NCBI RefSeq assembly: GCF_021044585.1
Contig: NZ_CP087998.1
Location: 992,001-1,056,000, forward strand
Source of the DNA: Sulfurimonas sp. HSL-3221
Lineage (GTDB): Bacteria > Campylobacterota > Campylobacteria > Campylobacterales > Sulfurimonadaceae
Direction of reading: 5' to 3'
DNA length: 64,000 bases
Below are positions 51,957 to 60,959 of this stretch, in pieces. How positions within the stretch are numbered: position 1 is the first letter of the stretch; each line of letters starts with the position of its first letter. The position numbers and the translations under genes are program-made. Under the pieces are notes generated by a model. It was not told where the DNA came from, ran no database searches, and was given only the letters and a program-made list of their open reading frames with translations.

Positions 51957-52853
51957 ATGAGTTTTGAATTCCCCTGGCTGTTTTTACTGTTGCCTCCGCT
52001 GTGGTACTGCCTCTACCGCTGCCGCGAACGTCTGAGCCCGCGCTATTTCGTCCATCTTGAACTTTTTGCCGTACGGCGGGGATGGTTCAAATGGCTCTGG
52101 CTGCTGCGTTACCTTGTGGTCTTGCTGGTGGTTACCGCCATCGCCTCTCCCGTGACCATCGACAAAGACGATCCACTTAACCGCCAGGGGGTCGATGTCG
52201 TCCTGGCGCTTGATGCCAGCGGCTCGATGGGCGCCTCTGGGTTCGACCCGCAGAGCCGAGAGAGCCGCTTCGATATCGCCAGAAAGATCGCGAAGCATTT
52301 TATCGTTGACCGGATCGGCGATAACGCGGGGGTCGTCATCTTCGGCGATTTTGCTTTTATCGCCTCGCCGGTGACGTACGAAAAAACCGTGGTCGCGGAG
52401 ATGATGGATTACCTCGTCTACGGCATGGCGGGGCAGAACACGGCCATCGGGGAGGGGATCGCCATGGGCGTCAGGGCTTTTGTGGATTCACAGGCGACCT
52501 CCAAGGTACTTATCCTTCTGACCGACGGCGAGCACAACAGCGGGCGGGTATCGCCCAAGGAGGCGACAGCCCTGGCCGTCAAACACGGCATCCGCATCTA
52601 TACCGTCGGGATGGGCCGGGATGGGGAGTTCGACGAAGCGATGCTCCGCCGCATCGCCGATGAGAGCGGCGGTGCTTTCTTCGCCGCCTATGATCCGGAG
52701 GCCCTGGCGGCGGTCTATGACGCGATTGACGGCCTGGAACGCTCCCGGATAAAATCGGAACGGTTCCTGCGCAAGGAGTACTACTACGCATGGCCATTGG
52801 GAGCGGGGATATTTTTACTCTTCTATCTCTGGCGAAGGGAGGCATTGCTATGA
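51957..52853 (+). CDS. batA: BatA-like VWA membrane protein
   Basis: 298-aa inner-membrane protein of the Bacteroides aerotolerance family. N-terminal hydrophobic segments (about 6-20 and 48-65), a VWA domain with an intact MIDAS motif ALDASGSMGASGF and LLTDGEHNSG, and a C-terminal membrane helix. VWA domains bind ligands through a metal ion. It is the first of four overlapping genes. No MoxR ATPase or DUF58 gene lies upstream, unlike many bat loci. Confidence 0.85.
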   Translation: MSFEFPWLFLLLPPLWYCLYRCRERLSPRYFVHLELFAVRRGWFKWLWLLRYLVVLLVVTAIASPVTIDKDDPLNRQGVDVVLALDASGSMGASGFDPQSRESRFDIARKIAKHFIVDRIGDNAGVVIFGDFAFIASPVTYEKTVVAEMMDYLVYGMAGQNTAIGEGIAMGVRAFVDSQATSKVLILLTDGEHNSGRVSPKEATALAVKHGIRIYTVGMGRDGEFDEAMLRRIADESGGAFFAAYDPEALAAVYDAIDGLERSRIKSERFLRKEYYYAWPLGAGIFLLFYLWRREALL

Positions 52854-53755
52854 CGTTTCTGACCCCGCTGTGGCTCTGGACACTGCTCTTCTTGGCCCTC
52901 TATTTTGTCTCCCTCCGTCAAAGGGGACGCGGTGTCGTCTGGAACCTGCGGAGCGTTATGCTGATGACGGCGATCGGGCTTGGTATTGTGGCGCTGGCCT
53001 GTCCGGTGTCGCTGCAGGAGCCGGTCTCGATCGAGCAGCGCGGCAGCGACGTTATCTTTGCCGTCGACATCTCCCGCTCCATGCAGGCAGGAGACATCGC
53101 CCCGAGCCGGCTGGCGGCGGCGAAAAGCGTGCTCGCTTCGGTGGTGGAATCCGATGACACGAACCGTTTCGGCGTGCTGGCCTTTACGACGAACCCGGTG
53201 ATCCTGTCGCCGCTGACGCGCGACGACGAACTGCTGCTGCACCTTTTTGCGGGGCTGGATACCTCGATGGTGATGACACGCGGGACGGAGATCGGCGGAG
53301 CGTTGAAACTGGCGCGGAAGCTTTCGCGCTCCGAGCATCCCATTGTCGTCCTTCTGACGGACGGAGGCGATAGTCTGGGCTACTCCCAGGAAGCGGCGCA
53401 GGCCCGTGCAGCGGGACTTATTGTCAATGTCGTGATGCTGGCGACGCCGTCGGGGGGAACGCTGAAGGCCGAAGACGGCAAACTGCTGCGCGACGAAGAG
53501 GGCGGTATTGTTGTGACGGCGCGCAACAGCGCGATCGGCGCCATCGCCGATGCGACCGGTGGTGTCGCGATCGACGGGGCCGACGCCGGGGCGTTGGCGT
53601 CGGCCATCAGAGCCCAGGGGATGCAGGATGTCCGGGAGAAACGGAAGATCATCCTCTACCGGGAGTACTTCTACTATCCGCTTGCCCTGGCACTGCTGCT
53701 GGCCATGCTGGGAATGACGGATCTCCTTTCACGGTTAGGAGGGCGTCGTGCGTAG
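52850..53755 (+). CDS. batB: BatB-like VWA membrane protein
   Basis: 301-aa paralogue of BatA with the same order: two N-terminal hydrophobic segments, VWA domain with MIDAS motif FAVDISRSMQAGD and LLTDGGDSLGYS, and a C-terminal membrane helix (YYPLALALLLAMLGM). ATG 52850 overlaps the batA stop by 4 nt and was preferred because an upstream in-frame start lies deep within batA. It probably forms a complex with BatA. Confidence 0.85.
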   Translation: MTFLTPLWLWTLLFLALYFVSLRQRGRGVVWNLRSVMLMTAIGLGIVALACPVSLQEPVSIEQRGSDVIFAVDISRSMQAGDIAPSRLAAAKSVLASVVESDDTNRFGVLAFTTNPVILSPLTRDDELLLHLFAGLDTSMVMTRGTEIGGALKLARKLSRSEHPIVVLLTDGGDSLGYSQEAAQARAAGLIVNVVMLATPSGGTLKAEDGKLLRDEEGGIVVTARNSAIGAIADATGGVAIDGADAGALASAIRAQGMQDVREKRKIILYREYFYYPLALALLLAMLGMTDLLSRLGGRRA

Positions 53756-54515
53756 CCGGTTCAGCCATATCGTCTCCACACCCGCCGTCATGGCATCGCT
53801 CCTGGTGCAGGGATGGCGCGGCATGTCGCGATACAGAGGGCACCCGGCGCTTCTTCCGGTGCTGCTCGGATTCTTCGCGGCCGTGCTGTTGCTGCTTCTG
53901 CTGCTGCTGTGGAATGCGACACTGCCGTACCGGGCAGAGCAGGCATACCGTGTGGCCGACTACAACCGCAGTGCCGCGCTTTTTGTGCGTATGGAGGGGG
54001 CGGCGGCACAGTATGATGCGGGCAACGCCTGGTACCGTTCGGGTGAGTACGAACGGGCATTGCAGTATTACAGTGCGCTGGAGAAGCTTGAAGGCGCCTT
54101 CGGCGCGTCGGTCTGGTTCAACCGTGGCAATACCCTTGTCCGTCTCAAGGAGTTCGCGAAAGCCCGGGAGGCCTTTGCCCGCTCCCTGGCGCTGCGGTAT
54201 GACGAGGAGGCCCTTGCGAATATGATGCACATTCTGGCGGCGGAGGAGCAGGACCATATGCTTACCGGGCGGCAGGAAGGCAAGAAGCGCGCCCAGGACC
54301 AGGCGGCCGAACGCAGCGAAGGCGGTCCCAAGAAAGAGGGCGGGGGGAGCAACCAGCAAAGCAGTGCCGAACGACGCTCCGGGGCCGGCAGCCAGGGCAA
54401 AAAAGTGGAGCGTGAGGAGCAGCTTGAGTTCTCGAACAAAGGCAACAGCCGTCTGAGCTCGAAACAGTATGAACTGATCAATCAAAGGAATGTACATGAA
54501 ACGAAGCCCTGGTAG
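53748..54515 (+). CDS. batC: BatC-like TPR membrane protein
   Basis: 255 aa. One membrane helix near 36-60 (very Leu-rich), then about three TPR units (AAAQYDAGNAWYRSGEYERAL, VWFNRGNTLVRLKEFAKAREAF), then a low-complexity Glu/Gln/Gly/Lys/Ser tail from about 170. TPRs would bind the VWA partners. GTG start overlapping batB; its end overlaps batD by 20 nt. Confidence 0.78.
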   Translation: MRSRFSHIVSTPAVMASLLVQGWRGMSRYRGHPALLPVLLGFFAAVLLLLLLLLWNATLPYRAEQAYRVADYNRSAALFVRMEGAAAQYDAGNAWYRSGEYERALQYYSALEKLEGAFGASVWFNRGNTLVRLKEFAKAREAFARSLALRYDEEALANMMHILAAEEQDHMLTGRQEGKKRAQDQAAERSEGGPKKEGGGSNQQSSAERRSGAGSQGKKVEREEQLEFSNKGNSRLSSKQYELINQRNVHETKPW

Positions 54516-55614
54516 CGGAGTGTTGTGGGCGTTGCTGCTGTTGCCGCTGCTCTCCTGGGCGGCGGAGACAGCCTATACCTGGAGCGCCGCGGCGACGAAA
54601 AAGAGCGTCGCGCAGCATGAAGCCTTCGCCGTTGAATATACCTGCCGTTTCGATACGGAGGCCTATGCCTATATTATCGCCTTTGATCCGGCGCAGGAGA
54701 CCGAGGCGTACCGTATCGAACCGCAGAGCACCGATGAGCAGATTGTCGACGGGCGGCGGGTCAACCGCTACCGCTTCACCGTCTTCCCAAAAAAAGCCGG
54801 GAGGCTCACCCTGTCATTCAGCGCGACGATGGAGCATACGACGAAGGCCTCCATTGAAAATGCCGTCATCGGCCGGGACAACGTTGAAAAGCTCGATTAT
54901 ACGTCGCGAACCGTTTCGCTGCCTCCGCTTAGCGTGGAGGTCAGGCCACAGGAGACGGCCTATGCCGGACATCTGGAGCTGACGCTTGCGGTCGACAGCG
55001 AAAAGGTAGACGCCTTTACGCCCGTCCAGGTGGCCGTCAGACTGGAGGGGGCCGGCAATCTCGACGTCATGGCGCCCTTTGCCCTTACGATACCGAATGC
55101 CCGCCAGTTCACCGACGGGGAGCAAAAGCAGCTTCGTCTGGGCGATAACGGCTATGAAGGAAGTATCAGCCAGCAGTTTGCCATTGTGGCCGAGCACAAT
55201 TTTACGGTACCCGCCCTGCAGCTCTCCTATTATGATACGGAGCGGAAGCGGACGGTAACGCTGTCGACACAGGCGCATGCGGTGACGGTGAAGCCTGCCG
55301 CCGCAGCCGGGGAGCACAAAGCGACGTCATCGCCGACCGCCGAAGTGCCGGTGCCGTGGAGCGCGTCGTGGCTGCACCTGCTGTTGGCGCTGATCGCCGG
55401 GATCGTCATCGGGCGTTTTATGTTGCCTGTTCGTGTCGAATCGGAGGCGCTGTCGCTGCCGGAAAAGCTGCAGCGCTGCAGGGACCCGAAACGTTTCGTC
55501 GCCTACCTGGCCATGGCGGATGCCGAGAAGTACCGCACGATGATCGATGCGATCGAGGCGAAAATGAAGGCGGGGGAGAAGGTCGACCTCTCCTCTTACA
55601 AACGGCAGCTTTAA
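54496..55614 (+). CDS. batD: BatD-like oxygen-tolerance protein
   Basis: 372-aa envelope protein with a signal peptide (VLWALLLLPLLSWAAET), a large beta-rich periplasmic part with Ig-like repeats (EAFAVEYTCRF, LSFSATMEHTTKASIENAVI, LELTLAVDSEKVDAFTPV) and a C-terminal membrane helix (LHLLLALIAGIVIGRFML) plus a cytosolic tail. ATG 54496 is spaced 6 nt from AAAGGA; another ATG lies two codons earlier. Last gene of batABCD. Confidence 0.8.
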   Translation: MKRSPGSGVLWALLLLPLLSWAAETAYTWSAAATKKSVAQHEAFAVEYTCRFDTEAYAYIIAFDPAQETEAYRIEPQSTDEQIVDGRRVNRYRFTVFPKKAGRLTLSFSATMEHTTKASIENAVIGRDNVEKLDYTSRTVSLPPLSVEVRPQETAYAGHLELTLAVDSEKVDAFTPVQVAVRLEGAGNLDVMAPFALTIPNARQFTDGEQKQLRLGDNGYEGSISQQFAIVAEHNFTVPALQLSYYDTERKRTVTLSTQAHAVTVKPAAAAGEHKATSSPTAEVPVPWSASWLHLLLALIAGIVIGRFMLPVRVESEALSLPEKLQRCRDPKRFVAYLAMADAEKYRTMIDAIEAKMKAGEKVDLSSYKRQL

Positions 55615-55657
55615 CAGCGCCTCTGGCGATGAGGATAGAATAAGGGTTGCATCTGGC

Positions 55658-55921
55658 ATGGAAAAACAGAGAGTGCATTTGACAAAAATACTCCGTTTCA
55701 AAACTGCAGCTGGCATCTTCCATGTGGCCCGCGACGGCGGCGGGCGTTACCATATCCTTTTCAACGACGAGAGCATGGGCGACTACGGCGATATGATCGA
55801 TGCGATCGAGGGGTTTGTTCACGAGAGCGGGTTTTACATCATCCACCCGGAGATGGCCTATCCCCTTGACACCTTCGATCTCGGCATTCCTGACGATATC
55901 AGCGGCTGGGAACCCTGCTGA
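55658..55921 (+). CDS. Small conserved hypothetical protein, 87 aa
   Basis: Not recognised. Soluble, with a beta-rich start (ILRFKTAAGIFHVARDGGG), then an acidic helix (DYGDMIDAIEGFVHES). It ends in GWEPC. AAGGG lies 11 nt before the ATG. It abuts the convergent CHAD gene by 1 bp. I see no domain motif or partner. Confidence 0.65.
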   Translation: MEKQRVHLTKILRFKTAAGIFHVARDGGGRYHILFNDESMGDYGDMIDAIEGFVHESGFYIIHPEMAYPLDTFDLGIPDDISGWEPC

Positions 55922-55922
55922 T

Positions 55923-56666
55923 TCAGAGTTCGAAAGCCTTTTTGAGTTTTCGGAGAGCTTTTTTCCGTGCTTCGTAGAGCGCAGCGCACTCTTGGGAGGG
56001 GTGTTTGTCGCAGAAACGGTGCAGCCATGCCAGCTGGTTGGCCGCATCCTGGATGGCGCCGAAGTGTTCCAGGTGCTTCTTGGCGTTTTTGATCTTGCGT
56101 TTGGCATCGACGAGACCGGCTTCGTCCAGGAACTCCAGGACGTAGCGCGCCTGTTTGTAACGCAGACGGATCTCATGGATCTCTTCCTCTTTTGAATCCT
56201 CGCCAAGGGCTCGCCGCGCTGTTTTCGCTTTTTCGTAAATGGCTTCGCCCCGGCGAATCAGCCTCCCTTTCCGCTGGTCCAGTTTTAGGGCGTGGACGTC
56301 GGCGATCAGCAGATCGATCGTTTGGGCGAAACGCCGCGGCGTTTCGGGGGGCCAGCGCTTTTTGTACTGTTTTTCCCGGTAGCGGGTCAGGGCCGCATGC
56401 AGGTTCGGGTAGGATTCAGAAGAGAGCGCGTCCAGAAAGACATCGGTCTCGCGCAGGGGATTGGTGACTTTGAGCATCGATTTGGCAATAGCGTCCGGGG
56501 CGTAAAGATGATGGGTGTAAGCCGCAAGGACGGAGCGGAACCGCCGCAGGGCGACCCGGAAGCGGTGCAGGGCCTCGATATCGGCGGCGGGACCGACAAG
56601 GGGGAGCTGCTCGCTGGCGGTTTGGAGCTGCCGGATCAGGTATGATTTTAAAAGCGCGCTTTCCAT
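55923..56666 (-). CDS. CHAD-domain protein
   Basis: 247-aa basic helical protein. The two CHAD half-repeats show the conserved His/Arg faces: EALHRFRVALRRFRSVL near residue 33 and IHEIRLRYKQARYVLEF near 165. CHAD domains bind inorganic polyphosphate. No CYTH domain is fused, but a separate CYTH gene lies 4.3 kb away. A TATAAT on its strand (56675-56680) ends 8 nt before the ATG without a ribosome site. Confidence 0.88.
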   Translation of the reverse strand: MESALLKSYLIRQLQTASEQLPLVGPAADIEALHRFRVALRRFRSVLAAYTHHLYAPDAIAKSMLKVTNPLRETDVFLDALSSESYPNLHAALTRYREKQYKKRWPPETPRRFAQTIDLLIADVHALKLDQRKGRLIRRGEAIYEKAKTARRALGEDSKEEEIHEIRLRYKQARYVLEFLDEAGLVDAKRKIKNAKKHLEHFGAIQDAANQLAWLHRFCDKHPSQECAALYEARKKALRKLKKAFEL

Positions 56667-56674
56667 GGTGGATT

Positions 56675-56680
56675 ATTATA
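56675..56680 (-). promoter_or_regulatory. -10 box (TATAAT) 8 nt before the CHAD start codon
   Basis: A perfect TATAAT, with no Shine-Dalgarno sequence between it and the ATG at 56666. Confidence 0.5.
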
Positions 56681-56699
56681 GTGCAATTTTGTTACAGAC

Positions 56700-57710
56700 T
56701 CACTTCAAAATGAAATCGGCGTAGATGGGAAGGTGGTCGGAGTAGCCCTTCCCGATGTGGTGTTTGGGGTACGTTCGGCTGCGCTGCCAGCGGTTGGGTG
56801 CCCCTTTTTTCGTCACAAGGTACTCCGGCTTGAAGCGCGCGAAACTTCCCCTGACATACTCGTTCCCATTATGGTCGGCGAGGGCGGGGGAGATGATGAT
56901 ATGGTCCAGGGCCTCTTTCTGGCCGTAGAAGCTGTGGCTCCAGCGCTGCAGTGCCGGCAGTTCGTACCAGAGGTCGTAGGCGCAGGAGGGGCAGCGGGCC
57001 AGTTCGTCCAGGGTGACCCCTTTCTCGTCGCGCATCGTCATCAGCACGTCGTTGATCCCCGTGACCCCGTCGGTGTCATTATGTTTGCGTTTGCGGGCAA
57101 ACAGATGCTTCTCGTCGTAGTCGGCGTTGAAGTCCCCCAGCAGGACGTATGAAACGCTTCCCAGCGCATCGAGCCGCGCTTTCAGGGCTTTGGCCGAGAG
57201 TATGCGCAGGCTTTCGGGGCCCGATTTGCTTTTCCAGTGGTTGACGAAGACGTAGAGCGGTTCGCCGCCAGTTTCAAGGCGGACCTCGAGGATGTTGCGG
57301 ATCCGGTTGCCGTTGGCGACGGCGATTTCACGCTTGACTTTGACGGGGAGGCGCGAGAGCAGCGCCGTTTTGACGACGCTCGGTTTGGCGTCGGCAATGG
57401 CGCGGTAGGGGAGGTACCACCCGGCGCGTTTGACCGCCACCTGCAGATCGCGCAGGGCCCGGTCCGATTCGATCTCCTGCAGGCCGATGACGTCGGGTTT
57501 TATCTCGGCGATGACGCGGGCGATATTGTTCAGTTTTTTGCGGTAGTTCTTTTCGTTCCACTGCCACGGGGTATTGGGTATGTACTCGGCGTACTCGTTC
57601 CCGCTGCGTTCGAGGTCAAAGAGGTTTTCGACGTTATAAGTTGCGATGCGCATGGTCTCTCCTGCAAACAGCAGCAGCGGCAGCAGCAGCGCCGCGAGAA
57701 ATTTGGTCAC
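56700..57710 (-). CDS. Secreted endonuclease/exonuclease/phosphatase-family enzyme
   Basis: 336 aa with a signal peptide (FLAALLLPLLLFAGE). EEP catalytic motifs in order: TYNVENLFD, GLQEIES, VNHWKSKSG, LLGDFNAD and the terminal GYSDHLPIY. These fit a DNase I-like nuclease or phosphodiesterase acting outside the cytoplasm. A CPSCAYD motif near 240 may form a disulfide. GTG start overlapping the M3 peptidase stop by 4 nt. Confidence 0.85.
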   Translation of the reverse strand: MTKFLAALLLPLLLFAGETMRIATYNVENLFDLERSGNEYAEYIPNTPWQWNEKNYRKKLNNIARVIAEIKPDVIGLQEIESDRALRDLQVAVKRAGWYLPYRAIADAKPSVVKTALLSRLPVKVKREIAVANGNRIRNILEVRLETGGEPLYVFVNHWKSKSGPESLRILSAKALKARLDALGSVSYVLLGDFNADYDEKHLFARKRKHNDTDGVTGINDVLMTMRDEKGVTLDELARCPSCAYDLWYELPALQRWSHSFYGQKEALDHIIISPALADHNGNEYVRGSFARFKPEYLVTKKGAPNRWQRSRTYPKHHIGKGYSDHLPIYADFILK

Positions 57711-59668
57711 GCCTCAATGCCGCTCAGGCGCAGGAGGCTTTGCGTTTCGGGCTCGCGTTCCATCAGCTTGTAGAAAAGCACCCGCATGCTTTCGGAACCG
57801 CCGCGTCCCAGAACGATGTCGAGGTAGCTGCGCCCCAGGGCGGTATCGAAGACCCCCTGGTCGACGATGGCGAAGAAGGCGTCGGCACTGAGGACCTCCG
57901 CCCACTTGTAGCTGTAGTAGCCCGCGGCGTAGCCGCCGGCGAAGATATGCGAAAAGCCGTTTTGAAACTTGTTGTACGACGGCGGTGTGAGCAGGGCGGT
58001 ACGTTCGCGCACGGCGTCGAGGACCGCCTGGACGTCCGGGGTCTCCTCCATGTGGAGGGTGAAGTCGAAAATGGCGAACTCGAGCTGGCGAAGCATGCTC
58101 ATTGCCGACTGGAAGTTCTTGGCACGGACCAGTTTGTCGATCATCAGGTCACTGATGACGTCGCCGCTTTCGTGGTGTTTGGCGAAGAGTTTGAGCACCT
58201 GCGGCTCGTAGGCGAAGTTCTCCAGGAACTGCGACGGGAACTCGACCGCATCCCACTCGACCCCGTTAACCCCGCTGACCCCGTTTTCGTTGACGGTGCT
58301 GAGGAGGTGATGGATAGCGTGTCCCGTCTCGTGGAAGAGGGTGACGACGTCGTCGTGGCGCAGCAGGGAAGGGGTCGACGCGCTTGAGGGCGGGAAGTTG
58401 CAGACGATGAAGGCGGAGGCGAGCTGCTCGTTGCCCTCTTCGTCGAGGCAGTGGCTCTGCCAGTTGTGCATCCATGCCCCGCCGCGTTTGCTCGAGCGCG
58501 CCTCGAGATCGAGGTAGAGGCGGGCGCGAAGCTGGCCGTCGACGTAGAGGTCATGGGCCGTCGCGGTCTCGTGCCAAAGCGCAACCCCTTCGGCAGGGCG
58601 GATGCTGACGCCAAAGAGGCGGTGGAGGAATTCGAAAAGCCCTTCGACGACGGAGTTCTGCTCGAAGTAGGGGCGGTACTCCTCCTCGTCGATGTCGTAG
58701 CGGTTCTTTTTGAGCTGTTCGCCGTAGAAGGCGCTGTCATAGCTCTGCAGCTCCGCCGCTCCGGCAAATTCGCGCAGTTCGGCGAGTTCGCGCTGCCCCT
58801 GGGCCATGGAGGCGTCGGCCAGTTCGTTCAGGAAGGCCAGGACGGTGTCGGGGTCCTTGGCCATCTTTGTCGCCAGGGAACGTTCGGCGTAGGTCTCGAA
58901 GCCGATTAGGCGGGAAGCCTCTTTGCGCAGGGCGAGGGTCTCCTCGATGATCTCGGCATTCTCGGGAGCGCGGGTCGTATAGCCCTTGTAGAGCGCTTCG
59001 CGGATCTCACGGTTGGGACCGTAGGTCATGTAGGCGATGTAGGAGGGCATCTGCAGGGTGAACTTCCATGCCGTCTCTCCCGCTTCGGTTTCAAACGCGG
59101 CGCTCTCGATATCGCTTTTGGGCATCCCCTCGACGTCGGCGGGGTCGGTGATGACGTACTCGAAGGCGTTGGTGGCGTCGAGCAGGTTCTGGGTAAAGGT
59201 GTTGGAGAGTTCGCTTCGGCGCAGGCTGATCTCGGCCAGGCGTTTTTTGCTCGCCTCGTCCAGGTGGGCGCCGCTCAGCTCGAACCCCTGAATGTTGAGG
59301 TCGATGACGCGCTGCTGTTCGGGCGAGAGCAGGTCGTATGCATTGGCTTTGATCGCTTTGAACGCCGTATAGATCTCGAGATTCTGCCCGATCTCGGTGC
59401 CGTACTCCGTCAGCAGCGGCAGGGCGGCGGTGTAGACCTCCTGGGTCTTGTCGCTGTTGTTGACGGAGTGCAGGTGCGACATCGGCGTGAAGAAGTGCTC
59501 AAGCCGCTCGTCGAGCATCTCGAAGGGCTTGACAAAGTTGGCATAGCTCTTTTCCTCGATGGCGAGCAGGGCTGCGATCTGGCTGCGTCCTTCGTCCAGG
59601 GTGCGTTGCAGATCGTCGATGAAAGTCTCCAGGTTGACCTCAAAGGGTAAAAAAGGTGCTTTGCTCAT
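57707..59668 (-). CDS. prlC: M3-family oligopeptidase (oligopeptidase A-like)
   Basis: 653-aa cytosolic zinc peptidase degrading short peptides, including cleaved signal peptides. The zinc motif is TLFHETGHAIHHLL with the third ligand Glu further on in WDAVEFPSQFLENF; GAWMHNWQSH and AGGYAAGYYSYKWAEVL are also conserved in the OpdA/PrlC group. Length is normal. GAAGGATATC precedes the ATG. Confidence 0.93.
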   Translation of the reverse strand: MSKAPFLPFEVNLETFIDDLQRTLDEGRSQIAALLAIEEKSYANFVKPFEMLDERLEHFFTPMSHLHSVNNSDKTQEVYTAALPLLTEYGTEIGQNLEIYTAFKAIKANAYDLLSPEQQRVIDLNIQGFELSGAHLDEASKKRLAEISLRRSELSNTFTQNLLDATNAFEYVITDPADVEGMPKSDIESAAFETEAGETAWKFTLQMPSYIAYMTYGPNREIREALYKGYTTRAPENAEIIEETLALRKEASRLIGFETYAERSLATKMAKDPDTVLAFLNELADASMAQGQRELAELREFAGAAELQSYDSAFYGEQLKKNRYDIDEEEYRPYFEQNSVVEGLFEFLHRLFGVSIRPAEGVALWHETATAHDLYVDGQLRARLYLDLEARSSKRGGAWMHNWQSHCLDEEGNEQLASAFIVCNFPPSSASTPSLLRHDDVVTLFHETGHAIHHLLSTVNENGVSGVNGVEWDAVEFPSQFLENFAYEPQVLKLFAKHHESGDVISDLMIDKLVRAKNFQSAMSMLRQLEFAIFDFTLHMEETPDVQAVLDAVRERTALLTPPSYNKFQNGFSHIFAGGYAAGYYSYKWAEVLSADAFFAIVDQGVFDTALGRSYLDIVLGRGGSESMRVLFYKLMEREPETQSLLRLSGIEA

Positions 59669-59735
59669 TGATATCCTTCCTATCTTTGTTGAAATATTAC
59701 CTCAAGATGCTGATACGTGATTAAACAATGGCAGT

Positions 59736-59741
59736 TATAAT
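59736..59741 (+). promoter_or_regulatory. -10 box (TATAAT) for the YceI-like gene
   Basis: A perfect TATAAT lies 34 nt before ATG 59776. Confidence 0.55.
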
Positions 59742-59775
59742 AGCCGGAAAACTTTGGTTCACCAGGAGAGTAATG

Positions 59776-60342
59776 ATGAAAAAGATTGCATTATCGGTTC
59801 TCGTTGCCGCCACCGTCGCGATGGCCGACTGCAGCTACAGCAAGAGCGGCGACGTCAGTGTCAACTGGACGGCATTCAAGACGCCGATGAAAAAAGGGGT
59901 GGGCGGCACCTTCCGTTCCATCGTCTACAAAGGCACCGAGAAAGGCGCGTCGCTGACGCAGCTGCTCAAAGGCGCCAAGGTGATGATCCAGACGAACAAC
60001 GTCGATTCGGGCAATACCGGCCGCGATGCGAAGCTGGTGCAGTTCTTTTTCAACCAGATGGACGGACAGATGCTCGAAGCGCAGATCCTCGATATGGACG
60101 AAGAAGCCAAAGTGGTCCTCGTCGAAGTCATCATGAACGGCAAGGGGCTCAACGTGCCGATGGCCTACAGCTATGAGAAGGGCGTCTTCACTGCCGGCGG
60201 CGTGATCGACCTCGGCGACTTCAAAGCCCTCGACGCGCTGACCTCGATCAACCGCGCCTGCTATGACCTGCATGCCGGCAAAACCTGGCAGGACGTTAAT
60301 ATCGGCTTCAGTATGAACGTAGAGGAGAGCTGTACGAAATGA
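59776..60342 (+). CDS. YceI-like periplasmic protein
   Basis: 188 aa with a signal peptide (ALSVLVAATVAMADC). The mature chain resembles the YceI lipocalin-like barrel: VSVNWTAFKTPMKKGVGGTF, then VMIQTNNVDSGNTGRDAKLVQFFF. Two Cys sit near the mature ends (DCSYSK and EESCTK) and could bridge. YceI barrels bind isoprenoid or amide lipids; the ligand here is unknown. AGGAGAG spaced for ATG 59776. It overlaps the DUF502 gene by 4 nt. Confidence 0.8.
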   Translation: MKKIALSVLVAATVAMADCSYSKSGDVSVNWTAFKTPMKKGVGGTFRSIVYKGTEKGASLTQLLKGAKVMIQTNNVDSGNTGRDAKLVQFFFNQMDGQMLEAQILDMDEEAKVVLVEVIMNGKGLNVPMAYSYEKGVFTAGGVIDLGDFKALDALTSINRACYDLHAGKTWQDVNIGFSMNVEESCTK

Positions 60343-60959
60343 TCGCCGCCGCCGTCAAGAAAATGATCCGTTTCCTCTTCGTGGGGGCGCTCTCATTCTT
60401 TCCGCTGGTGGTGGTGCTCCTCGTTGTCAATTTCCTTAAAAACATCGGGCTCAGCGCCTATTTCCGCCTCAATACCCTGACCGATTCGACCGGCGCGACG
60501 GTCCTGCTGATGCTCGGGGTGCTGTCGGCACTGATCCTGCTGGGATGGACCATCGAACGCTACGGCCGCTCCGTTCTGCTCTCGGCGATCGACCGGATGT
60601 TCGAGAAGATCCCCGCGGTCAATACGATCTACTCTGTTTCCCGGAAGATCTCCAATATGCTCACCGGCAAGGATGATTCGGGGAAGAAAGAGGTCGTCCT
60701 CGTCGAATACCCCAAAGACGGCGTCTGGGTGCCGGCCTATGTCCTCAACCGCCATAACGGCATCTGCGTCCTCTTCGTGCCGACGTCGCCGAACCCCACC
60801 AGCGGCTACACGGTCCTGGTCAAGGATGAGCTCACCGTCCCGGTATCGCTGACGCTGGAGGAGGCCTCCTCCTTCATTATCAGTATGGGGGCGGACTTCG
60901 TCAAACGCGACGAAGTGACGGACAAGATTCACGGGGCGGGCGTTACGCCTCGTTCCTGA
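60339..60959 (+). CDS. DUF502 inner-membrane protein
   Basis: 206 aa with two N-terminal membrane helices (about 10-32 and 52-70) and a cytosolic domain with IPAVNTIYSVSRKISNML, VVLVEYPKDGVWVPAYV and FVPTSPNPTSGY, all DUF502 markers. No activity is known. It overlaps the end of the convergent CYTH gene by 17 bp. Confidence 0.85.
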   Translation: MIAAAVKKMIRFLFVGALSFFPLVVVLLVVNFLKNIGLSAYFRLNTLTDSTGATVLLMLGVLSALILLGWTIERYGRSVLLSAIDRMFEKIPAVNTIYSVSRKISNMLTGKDDSGKKEVVLVEYPKDGVWVPAYVLNRHNGICVLFVPTSPNPTSGYTVLVKDELTVPVSLTLEEASSFIISMGADFVKRDEVTDKIHGAGVTPRS

